Shown: one piece after another, positions 32,801-44,800 of the stretch
Layout of the letters: each line of letters opens with the position of its first letter
How positions within the stretch are numbered: the stretch's first letter is position 1
From: Polydrusus tereticollis
Taxonomy: Eukaryota > Arthropoda > Insecta > Coleoptera > Curculionidae
Assembly: GCA_963920685.1 (NCBI GenBank)
Contig: OY987335.1
Coordinates: forward strand, 35,988,445-36,052,444
DNA: 64,000 nucleotides
Reading direction: 5' to 3'
Program-made: the position numbers and the translations under genes
Notes under the pieces: generated by a model
Told to the model about the DNA's origin: nothing
The model's input: only the letters and a program-made list of their open reading frames with translations
The model's database searches: none

Positions 32801-35800
32801 CCATTTTCATGCAACTACAAGGAGTAGAAATTAAGAATTATCGCAGGCTTGTAATCTATACCTAGGATGATCACGAAACTTCGACCCAATCTCAATTTGT
32901 TCATGAACCTAGGTATTTGAAAACCAAATAGAGTTTCTAGCAGTTAAAAAACAATAAAAAAATAGTTGCCATGGTAACTAAATAATTAAGTCGAACAAAC
33001 CTTCTATGTTTTGCTGGTACTTGATGAAGACGAAAATTGACGTTGTTGGAAATCGAAAAATAAATTTAAATTATTTAAACACAATTTGGTGTGGAATTTT
33101 CTTACCGAATACCACACGAGGTCAAATTAAATCCGGAAATTTTTTCTCGCTCGTTAATATTTTTAAAAAATTATCCCTCGTCTTCGACTCGGGATAACTT
33201 GACCTCTAGTGGTATTACTAGTGAAAATTTTTTTGAGTGATTGCAATAAAATGATTTTTATGTTCTTTCTCAAAAACGAAGCCAGATCCAAAAAAATGCT
33301 GAAAACAAAAAGGTTGTAGGTTTAGTTGCCTAATACGAGAAAAATACAAAAATTGCAAAAAATTCAGTGGCGCACGTTTTCTTGTCAATAATCTTAGTTA
33401 AGGTGCCTTCGGGGACGCCACTGGACTTAAAATTTTAATCTAGTAAGGGCTAAATTAGCCCCTTACTACCCTAAATAACACTGCCAAATTTCAACAAGAT
33501 CGGCAAAAGGATTATTAAGATATTTATGAAAAAACGATTTTTTTTTAAAGTTTGACCCCCTGTATCTTAAAAACGGAGCATTGCCGTACCTATGTTTATA
33601 TAAACTTTTCATCTTAGAATCACTTAAAGAATCACCCTTTGAAGTTTGGCCACGTGCTTAAATAACACCCTATACAGGGTGTTTCCTAACTACGGTACGA
33701 AACTTCAGAGGGTGATACGTAAGGTCGTTTTAAGAAAAAAAGTTCCTATGAACATATATCCGGAGTTGCTTCGTTTCTGATTTGAAGTTTAAAAAAAAAA
33801 AACGGTCATAAATATCCTTAAACCGATTTGGTTGACATTTTGGTTCAGTTATTTAAAGTAATAAGGCACTTATTTAGCCCTAACTAGATTGAAATTATTA
33901 GGTCCAGTGGCGTCTCAGTGGGCACCATAGCCAATTATTGGCCAGCTCGCAGTCCTGATATTAGTCCTCTAGATTTCTATTTATAGGGTCATCTGAAGGC
34001 TCCTGTTTATAAAACTCCTGTACTAGATGTGAATGATTTGAGGAATCGGATAATTGACAATTGCAATGTCTTAAGGAATACTCCAGGTATTTTTGAACGC
34101 GTCAGACAATCAATGACAAATCGATTGCAGTCGTGCATTTTATCAAAAGGTGGACATTTTGCTCATTTACTGTAAGGTCGAAATTGTTTATTTTTTATTT
34201 TTGATTATTATTTTATGTTGTCCATGGATAGCTTTTAGAATGAGTTGAAGTGATTTTTATTTTTTTCTCGCAAACGAAGCCAGATATGAAAAAAAAACAA
34301 CAAGAAACCAAAAAGTTGTATTTGTAGTTGCTTAATCTGAACAAATAAAAGAACTAAAAAAAAGGCAGTGGCGTACTTTTTCTAATAATTTCAATCTAGT
34401 TAGGGCTAAATAAGCGCCTTATTACTTCAAATAACTGAACCAAATTTCAACCAAATCGGTTTAAGGATATGTATGACCGTCTTTTTTTTAAACTTCAACG
34501 CGATGCAACTCCGGACATATGTTCCTAGGAACTTTTTTTCTTAAAATGACCTTACGTATCACCCTCTGACGTGTCGTACCGTAGTTAGGAAACACCCTGT
34601 ATACATTTTTTCAATCGTAGATTACCTACCTAGAAATCTATACTCGGCCTAATGATTTTTATTATCTCCTAAAGAAAAACAGTGGACCAATTCACACATT
34701 TGAGTCAGCATGTAGGATAAAAATGTTTGATTTACATTAATCGAATTCAAAATTGTTATATATTATCTTTACACCTTAACAGTTATGCATACCATTGTTT
34801 TTTACCTGGTTGTAACCGCTTGCGACATATTACATAATTGCATTTTAAAAAGATTATATTATTTATATAATGCCTACGCGCTGAAGTTATATAAGTAAAT
34901 AACGGATCAGACGATTTAAGTAGAGCGAAATAAATAAAACATACCATTAGTTAGTCGGTTGCCTACACACATTCTTGTCTGTACCGAACTGCCTTGGCAC
35001 ATGTGAGGTCCTGGATTGTCCGTGTAACAAGTCCTTTTCCGGTGTTGGTCGTCATTTTCGTCGCACAGTGACCATTCCGTCCAATTTCCCCAACCCAAGA
35101 TGTCTAAAAATGCACACTTTTAAGGAACTTCCAATAAATACACATATTTTCATTTCTGTTTATTCTATTATGTTTAGCTGTGCATATTATGTGTCTAAGT
35201 ATGGTCGCTAGTAGGTACGGAATTGGTCGAGCATTTATTTCATTAAGCAAATATTCTCAGATAAGTTATAAGGGTTGTAAAAATATATTACGACAAAGGA
35301 AAGTTAATTATACAGGATTTGTTAACAGATCATGCAAAGAAAGTTGCTTTTTTTATTGGGACGCCCTTCAATTCTTCTCAAAATTGAAAAAAGTCGTCTA
35401 ACACAATAGGTACCCAAATCTGGCCGTTTTCATTATAAAATGAATTACTACTCTTAAAATGGACAAATAAGGGCTCACAATTTGGGACATTCATTATGAA
35501 AATTAGATTCCTACACAAGCCAAAGGTTATACATACACTATCGGACATAAGTATTGCAACAAATCGAAAAATTCTTAAAATAGTAAAAATTCGGGCTTTT
35601 TCAAGTTGCTTATACTTTTATTTTCGTTTTCTTGAACAGTAGACTGGATAATTGTCTCACAACAAATGCCCTGAAGCAGGATTTGAAACAGCATGCAGAT
35701 GCAGAGAAAGAAATTCTATAACCAAAGTCCACAAATTCTATCAGTGACTTATTTAATACCAATCACCAAATCTAGGAAGCGGCATAATAAAGATAGTGTA

Positions 35801-38800
35801 CAAGTAAATGTAGCTTGCCGCTACGATTACAGTGAACTTAAGAGGCGACGTAGTCATACAAGCCGCAATCAGCTAAATGCATTTAAAATAGCACGGCGAT
35901 TCCGATACTGGGATTCTAATCGCGGAGAAAATTAATGTGGCAACACACAGAGACCGAATTCACAACTTCAAAGATATGAAAATAGGCGTGCCGGCAGGGT
36001 TTTCGCATTGCTTGACTGGTTTGTGTTTTTATTATTAATTTACCCATAGATTTTGTGAGTTTTTTCAGTTTTCATAGTATATAATATGGTTGTTCATATA
36101 GATATTGTTTTGTGTAGTTATTAAATTTTATTTACGAAGTCCTGAACTATCAACATTGGATGCTGCAGAAATATGTGGCACTTTAACGAAACATTCCTCG
36201 CGCACTGTGTTTAGTTTTGAAAGGCCTTCATCAAGAAAATGACCAAAAAGAAAATAGTCGAAGAGCCCAAAACGAAATAAAAAAAGCCATAACAGGGCTC
36301 AATGAAGGGCACACAGTTGAGAAGGTATGACAAGATCTAAATACTAAAAGTTCAAGGCAGGCATTTATGGATGGATCATTGCAAGGACTAAGAAATCCTA
36401 CTGGAAAAGGTCGTCCTAATAATAATTGCATTTGGTATTTCCGCTTTGATCTGAGAACCCGACTTCTACGGGTCGTTTTGAACAGTGCGCTTGATCAACC
36501 TGTCTGTGTGGGCATTTATTTTTTTCTGCCTACCGCCTACCTGACTTGGGAATAGTATCAAAATGACGTCCTTTACTGAAATATAAAATTATGCTTGAAA
36601 CTTTGCTCGAAACTAGCGAGAACCTTTGAGCAATAGCAGCTTATTTTCCTTCATTTTGAAAAGCTTACAAAATTCGTAACCTTAACTCTTTGGACACAAC
36701 GATTACTTTTTTCATTTCCAGAAATATTCCCTTGAACTAGCGTTAACAAATTCTAAACGCAAACTCGGATTTACCACAAAAAAACAACTAAAAATTGCAA
36801 CAAAATACAGGTCGACACACCAGTCTGTGGCTACGGGGAATCGGTAAGGGGAAGGGAATCTTGGGCGTGCTCCACTGATATGTTTTAAATGCAACAAAAA
36901 TAGGAAATTATACTTCGGCATGAAAAAAAAAACAGCCTCATGATTGATTTAGCCATAATGATTCTTTAGTTTTGGTCGTAGTAATGTCAAAGATGCATGA
37001 ATTAAAGTTTTGCGGCACGGCACCGACGTCGACGAACGCTCGTTTATTTACTACTTCCCTGACACACGCTGTCAGGCACCGATGGGTTAGTCAACCAATT
37101 AAGATTAACACCACTTGTTTCCTTTGATTGTACACTATGTTGCCATATTTCCATGCCATTTCAATATCAACATTAATATAATAAAATAAGAAGAAATTTG
37201 AAATAAAGTTGAAATTACAAAAAAATACTCTTAGTTTCTTAAATATATTATTAATTATTTTCAATCAATACATTTAATTCCACGGTTTCCTTGCTAACAA
37301 ATGTTAAATTATGATTAAGTAACGGTATGTGGCAAAATCGTAAAGTTATGATGGTTATTTGCTCGCATTCTTTTGGTAGCTACAGATAAGTGTGTCGAGC
37401 TATATATTTGTTGCAATACTTTTGACGCTTAGGAAACAGCAAACTACTAAACGTCAAGTTATAAAATCACAAGTGTTGATCGAACAGTGTCTTGTTAAGT
37501 CAGATATGGTCACGGCTATTCATTTGTCTCCCTACACCCAATATCTATTTAGCAGGAAAAGCTTGCTCTAGTCTAGGTATTTGTTGTGTGCCAAGAAGGA
37601 AAATGGTAGATACTTTAAGCAGGAATAAATTAATAATACATATTATCCTCTGGTTTTTGTAGTTTTCATTAGGTATATTTATATGTAATTCAAGTAATAT
37701 TTTCAATATATCCATTAAAAAAAACTTTCTTTTGGCCAATCTTGCATAATTACTTTTTCGTTCTTGAACGTGACATATTAAAAAAATAAAAAAAATAAAA
37801 CTTTTGTATTAAATATTTTTCGCTAGCCATCTTACTTTATTTAATAACCGTTCTCATACTTACCAGCGACCTTGACCACCTCACAATCTAAATGGCATCA
37901 CCATATGGAAGTGGCTCAACCCTCGTTTAGATTGTGTATTCGAGTTTATTTGTCCTCAGGGGTTATATTTAATTTAATTTTTTTGGTAAAAACTTACTCT
38001 CACAAGGTTGGTCTTGACACGCTTGCTCCTCTTTAGTAGCCTCCTTGCATTTTTGTCCCAAACAAGACCTGTATCTCGTCTTTACACCCCATCCGCAAGA
38101 TACATTGCATGGTGACCATTCGGACCAGCACCCCCAACTGTCTTCACAAGCGTGTTTATTACAGTCTCTTGTTTGGGTTCCAGTACCTACAACAGGAATA
38201 GAACCCTTTTTTTAATGTTCCGCTAGATACTAAAAATAGAAAAGAAGAAATTTCTAGGCTTAAAGATTGAAACAAAGCGTATACAAGAGTTTCTTACCGA
38301 TACAACTTCCTTTAAGGCAATAGCGATGTCTAGATTGAGTTCCATCTCCACAACTAGCCGAGCATTCACTCCAACTAGTCCAAGAGCTCCAACCATTATG
38401 ATCATTGTCTTCTGATTCGCATTTATTTGACAGACACACTTGACTTTCATCTTTAACAACTATTTTCACCTGGTGTGGGTGTTTCGCCGGTGCTTTACAG
38501 GTGATTCTAAACCTCTTTTGGTGATAACCATGGCTTGAAATGTTATAATCCGTTATCCACTCGGTAGCTTGTATCTGCCTGTGTTCCCTACAAGAATGTT
38601 CGTTGCATTCTGAATATTCAATGTCGTTTCCCCGGCAGTATTGGCCGCCATTTTTTGGAGGTGGATTGTCACACCTTCTTTGACGAAGTTTGTAGCCCCC
38701 ACCACAGTTCGCTGTACAGGAAGACCAAGGGGACCAAGAAGACCAACCGCCATCAGTCGGCTGTGTGGGACAGGGAGGTATTTCTGCGCAGAAAGCTTCA

Positions 38801-41800
38801 ATACGGTCTTGACCAACACATACTCTGAAAGATATAAAAATCTGTTTAGGATACTTGATTAAAAGTTTTGTAGAAATGGCGTATGAGCAGGGGAGGTAAC
38901 ATATGTCTGTTTGGAGCAAGCTAGTGGGTTGCCATTTATTTTGGGTTTGTGGATAAGCAGCGCTAGAGGTGTAGATTAGGGATATCAATCCCGAAAAGTT
39001 TTCTTTATCCCAGAATTTTCGAGATTTGTACGACAAATCCCGGGATCCCGGGATTAGATGTACCGAGAAAAATCAGATAACATTCAAAAACTTTGATTGT
39101 ATTAACTTAAATCACAAAATTTAACAAAAAAAAAAACTCTTAAACGAACTCAAACAAATAAGTTTTAGGTTTCTAGATTTTTAAAACAATAACGCATAAA
39201 CATTAGTGGGACGAAAGTTTCATCTCCCAACCTCGAACGTATTATATTACATAAAAACCCTGCAGAAGAGAAATATCTCTCAGATTCTACGCTTGTGGGC
39301 TGAATGGTTAATAATAATTGAAAGGCTTTTTGAAGATGACACTGACAAAAATGAATTTACCGATGTCGTGGGTTGCAGAATTAGAGTTACTTTAACACAC
39401 TTTTCTATGTTATTCAAACTGAGCCTACGAATTATCACAAATTATTTAAAAACGCTACAATAACTCAGCTTCTTTTGATTTACACAGAAACAGATTTTTT
39501 ATCAACATTTTAAACACATTTGGGATGACCACAATCCTTCATTTTTTAACCATTTTAAAAGTTACCTGAACTCAGTTTTTGGATTGGGAAAACTTACTAA
39601 TTGATTTCAAAGTACCGTTTTGACCCGGACGTGCACTATTTTAACTCATTATCATGTGTAAATTATTTTGACTTGAAATAAACCATAAAGAGTGCTCTAA
39701 AAACCCATGTCGAGGGTAAATCACCGATCGAAAGGTCGCGTAAATTTCCGAATTCGCGCTCGTGCCGATTTGGCGCGGTAACTTCATCCCTTTGTTATTA
39801 GTACCTCATGGACGTCGCGTCGTCATGGACCACCTAACTGGACTTGCTATCCGCGCAATTGTTGATCGGCGGTATCTTTTATCTTTGTTCAGAGTTTGTT
39901 ATCATACGGGTGCGTGAAAATGAGGATACTCCAACTTTAGGACAGATTAAATCTATAGTGGTTAAGTTAATCATCGTAAGCTAGAACAACTGAAAGGTCA
40001 AGTTTTGATAGCTCGAATAATGAATTAATCTAGCCCAAGTAGTAACGCATTAGAATTCCCATTGGTCTCTGGCAGCTTAAACAATGAATTGCTGCAGCCC
40101 ACGTCGCATGTGTTCGTCAAAGCCAGTGACGATTAGCTAAGCTAGCTAGCTAAAATAACCCATCTTCAGGGCTATCATAACTTATGAACAGCGATTTGAT
40201 GCAATTTCTTCGATTTAGTTGCCGTAATTCACAGGTCTGAGCTGTCCCCTATTAGCAACACGCGTCGATCTTGGACAACTCATATTTGAGTTATATCAAC
40301 GCGATATTTCGCTCAGTATACGTCCCCGACTACCACCATTTGCGTATAAATTAATTTCTTCTAAGGCTTCATTTCCTGCTCCGAGAATTTCCGCGAAGGG
40401 AATCAGGTCCTCGCGCTGTCGTCGCTGGTTTCTCCTCCAGATGCATCTTCATTGTCTAGCCTGATTAAAAGTTTTTCTAATTCAGATTTAATTAGAGAAT
40501 ATTTGATGTTTTAAAGCAACCAACTGGTTCAGAGTTTATGAAGTCGGGATTTGTGAGATAGCTGAGAATTTCAGAATAAATGGTTCTGCGTTGCTTAATC
40601 CTTTTCCTTAAAGAGTCTTGTAGGTCTGTGCTGAGCGGTTATTAAATTTTGGATAGTTCATTCAACATGAATTTTAATGCAGCTTCCGCTTTATATAAAT
40701 CTATGTCGCGTCGGCAAAAGGCTTCGACTGTTAATTTTATTGGCTGGAGCACTCTTACAATGTCTTTGACAGTTTGCCAGTCCAAAATTGCTAACATGTT
40801 TAGATCACTTAGGGTCTTTTTTATGGAATTCTTTAAGTGGCTAAAGCGGTCAAACATGTCAAGTATTTCTGGTTTTACAGTCTAATATAAGTTTCAGTTA
40901 TTTCCTATGGTCGTCCCTAATTTGCTCTTGTAGTAAATCATTTTTCGTTGGCGATTTTCTAAACATGCGAACAGTTTTTCTTTTGATATCAATCTATAGA
41001 GGTCACAATAATTCGTGATTTCTAAAAAGTCATTGTTTTTACACACTTTTATCCTGTTCTTCGCACTCAGACTCACCATCGGCGTCGCTGTCGCTAAGGT
41101 TAAGAATGTCAAGATCCTCTTTTTGGCATATGTTGTAGAAGTTGGAGAAGGAGGAGGCACAGGCATAGGCGTGCGCAGGGGGGGGGGGGCCGGGTGGGCT
41201 ATGGCCCACCCTATAAGACAAAAAAATTAATTTTATCGACAAAAAATTCTTAAAAGTACCTACCTGGAGGAGGCACAGGCATAGGCGTGCGCACAGGGGG
41301 GGGGGCCGGGTGGGCCATGGCCCACCCTATAAGACAAAAAAATTAATTTTATCGACAAAAAATTCTTAAAAGTACCTACCTAAGTAATGCCCAAAAATAA
41401 AAAATTAAAGTCTACATATCAAACTTCGTTAGAGATTAACTTTCCAGAAATTATTATCATTTTCCTTTTTTTTTTATTTATTCCTTTATCTTGATCTTGG
41501 GTATTATTGCGTATTTTTCTTAGATTAATTGTTAATTTGTTTTTTGGTTTAATAAATTATTTTGTAACTTATTATATTGCGTATTTATTATTAGCTGTCA
41601 ATAACTATCGATAGTTTTGAGCCTTAATGATTGTTATTGCTTTTTGATTTTATATTTTCATTTGAAAAAGCGCGCTTTGCCTGTTGCCTGGTTTTTTTAA
41701 CGATCTTAACGACTTTTAGTTGAAAAGTGGGCGTGGCACCCAAACATTTTTTAGCCTCCGGCGGGCTTTGCCTCCTTACGTGGCCCACCTATAATAAACA

Positions 41801-44800
41801 GTCTGCGCACGCCTATGGGCACAGGCACATCTATTTTATAGAGAACGTCGATGACAGCTAGCTGAATGTCGTGTGCAAAGCACAGCTGCTGCATAGGTGC
41901 AATCAATTTGCCAACTTTAATCATAGTGCTGGCTCCATCGGCTGTAACAGCCACAGTATCTTTAGACAGGTTTAATTAGAAAGCCAGGAGTCGTTTTTCC
42001 AAATGTTCCACACACGCTGTAGCCGTCAAAGCTTATTTAATCTTACAAGTTCTAAATTCCAAAATCTTTTCCCTTTGTAAACGTTAATATTCATAAAATA
42101 TTTATTAGATATCCACTCATCAAATGTTAAACTGAATTTTTCACCGTTTGTTTTTAGTTGGTGAATTTCTTCGACAAAGTCGTTCCGAAATTTTTCGAAA
42201 TATCCCATTACATGTGTTTTTATGGTATGTCGAGATTTTGGAACATGAATACCTCGTACTTCCAACAACTGTCTTAAATCAGATAGATGATTTAATAAAA
42301 ATAGAAGACGGGAAACCATCTACTGCGGTCATACGAGCTACAATACCTTCAAAGCTCTTATCATTCTTATGCACAAGAAAGTTCTTTTTTTTTGCTTGGT
42401 GAATTATTAGTAATGACTTCGATCATTTCACTTGTCCCAGTACTTGATGAACTTGTTCCATCTTGCGATTGCCTCTTAAGACGCTTATCCAAAAGATCGA
42501 TTTTATGAACTTTCAGATGAGTTATTAAACCTTTGGTGATTCCCCGATGCTGCGGTGATTCCTCGAATGCCGGGGCCGGCTGATCGGTTCAACTGTGCGT
42601 TATGTTTCCGGATTGCATTGCAGCAACGTTGTCGGCTTTCGCGTTAATTACTTTAATTTTGAAATAGCGAAATGAAGCAAATTAATATATGCATAAAAAA
42701 TCGGTATTTATCCCGAGATTAACAGGTCTAATCCCGGCATTTTCGAGACACGTTTTCCTTCCGGGATCCCGGGACTCCGAGATCCCGGGATTGACATCCC
42801 TAGTGTAGATGGTACTGACGCTTCTCAGATGCACAGCTGGGCACAGCACACCAAGTATTTTTTGGTTATGTAGAGCCTGAGTCAATTAAATTACCTTTCT
42901 GGTCCACTGCCTTAAGCTCGTCGCGTTGGTCTGTTGTCAGATTCGGATACTTAGATTAAATAAAATAATTTTAGTTACCGGACTAAACTAATCAGTACTG
43001 ACTGTACCGTAGTGGCCAACGTTTATATTGAACCCTTTTTGAGCAATTTGCCTCAAAGTGGCGAGAAATGGACTAAAACTAGAAAATAAAATAGTTAAAA
43101 TTGGCTTTAGATAATACATTATGTGTCCTAAAAGAAAATAATGACTTTTTAAATATTACATTATACTTTAATATTATTGGTCGATACTTGGTGGAAATTT
43201 TATTTTAAATTTATGTTAAAAAGTGCCATAGTTAATCAAAATTTGTGGTTCTTCAAAAAGTGCAAAATAAATAAGGTCTTCCCGAAGTATATGAAACTCA
43301 AGACTCAGAATACCAGCAATGCAGCCAGACAAGGCGTCAACAAAGGTCTGAAACAATGGATAAAGGAAGAAGAAATAGCCCAATATAAAATTAGAGGTAC
43401 TTGTAGCTTATATCTAAAAATATGTCATACAGAATTATTGAATAAATTACATTATGTAGAGTTTCTTGTTATGGACGAGGATACCAGACAAACAGTTAAG
43501 GACATCATTAACAAAAAATATGTTCGTCAAAAACGAAAATTAAAAACACTAATTATACAATCCAAAAATTCAATAAAAAGTAACAAAACTAAATTTTCAG
43601 AACATAAGTTTTTTGACAGATTCATCAATTTAACATCAACGGCATTCTTAAAAGATGAAACTGACTTACTTAAAAAAGGTTTTAAATATAATATACAAAA
43701 TCACAACACCCAAGAATCTCTCGAAATCCTGGGGGTAGATACAGAAATTGCAATTAACTCTATGTATCCTAATAATTACGGTCTTAAGCACGAAACAGCT
43801 AACCTTTTGAAAAAAGATTTTTTAAAAATGAACCCCGTCCAAAACAAGAAATCAAAGTTATAAAGAATATAATAGATAAAACTACTCAGAATCAGATTGT
43901 TTTCACTAAAGCAGACAAAGGTAATACTGTTGTAGCTATAAACAAAATAGATTACATTCAAAAAACATTACATTTTTTAGACCCAACAAAATACTTAATT
44001 CTTAAGAAAGACCCTACCAATTTATTTCAAAAACAAATAAAAAATGTAATTAACAACTGTAAAAGCTTGTTTACAGATAGTGATTCGATTAGGCTAACAA
44101 TAATGAACCCCCAATCACCTAAATTATATTCATTAATAAAATTGCATAAACAAGGAAATCCAATTAGACCAGTAGTATCTTTTTTCACCGCACCGTCTTA
44201 CAAAATTTCGAAAAAGTTAATAAATATTATCCAAGAAAACACAAAATTTGCCGCAAAATTTGCAATAAAAAACTCAGTCGACCTAGTAAACAAAATCGAA
44301 AATATTACGTTACCTAAGAATGCTAAATTAATTTCATTTGACGTTACCAACTTATTTCCTAGCATTCCCGTAAAAGATGCTTTGATTCTTATTGAAAAAC
44401 TTCTAGACCAAAAACATGTAAATATAATTAAAAAACAAGAAATAATGCAGACCCTCACCTTGTGTTTAAATCAAAATTATTTTGAATTTGACAATAAATT
44501 TTATAGCAGCAAGGAAGGTTTAATTATGGGAAACCCGCTGAGTCCCCTCCTCGCTGAGATTTTTATGGATGCTCTAGAGTCAACAATTATGAATCATTCC
44601 CTCTTTAAGAAATTTCTGTATTGGTATAGGTATGTGGATGATGTTTTAACTTGTTTCATCGGTACAGATAGACAACTAAATCAGTTTATAGAATTCATCA
44701 ATACTCTTCACCCAAACATTAAATTTACCATAGAAAGAGAAATAGACAATTCCATCAATTTCTTGGATCTATCTATAAAGAAAGTAAATAACAAACACAA

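Larger units (their letters stand above)
30632..33672. mobile_element. Long-TIR mariner-derived element containing a transposase relic and a tandem array
   Basis: The left arm 30632-30880 (CAGGGTGTTATTTAGGTACG..) is mirrored at 33330-33672 (..CGTGCTTAAATAACACCCTA), including GCCAAATTTCAACA / TGTTGAAATTTGGC and CAGTGGCG / CGCCACTG blocks. The right arm keeps ~115 bp between TTCTAAGA and TTGTTGAAATTTGG that the left arm has lost. Inside are a broken mariner transposase (31256-31640) and the element-like block with four tandem repeats (31845-33220). Confidence 0.78.
40642..42620 (-). pseudogene. hAT transposase, broken by stops and a nested element
   Basis: Minus-strand pieces in order: 42600-42400 (BED-finger-like tail with HLKVHKIDLLDKRLK), 42319-42026 (VPKSRHTIKTHVMGYFEKFR, then GEKFSLTFDEWISNKYFMNI), 41954-41826 (VTADGASTMIKVGKLIAPMQ, QLCFAHDIQLAVIDVLYKID), then after the nested element 41160-41060 (acidic linker) and 40857-40642 (FDRFSHLKNSIKKTLSDLNM, LQPIKLTVEAFCRRD). 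The TFDEW and TADGASTM..CFAH..QL motifs carry catalytic-region residues of hAT transposases. The C-terminal dimerisation domain is not clear. Several stops and frame changes make it inactive. Confidence 0.85.
38977..42802 (-). mobile_element. hAT transposon with perfect 8-bp target site duplication
   Basis: Ends TAGGGATATCAATCCCG (38977) and GGGATTGACATCCCTA (42802) are inverted repeats, followed inward by CCCGGGATCCCGGGA-type palindromes at both ends (39043-39056 and 42764-42792). The octamer GTGTAGAT flanks both sides (38969-38976 and 42803-42810). The element lies in the semaphorin intron between exons 48288-48012 and 38824-38298, only 150 bp upstream of the latter's acceptor. Confidence 0.92.

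Noticed and set aside
32171..32890. CRISPR-like array
   Set aside because: Units are ~190 bp with diverged copies and no short repeat/spacer plan; the window is an insect nuclear genome.
38553..38862. Overlapping ORFs on both strands within 38298-38824
   Set aside because: They are other-frame shadows of the thrombospondin-repeat exon.
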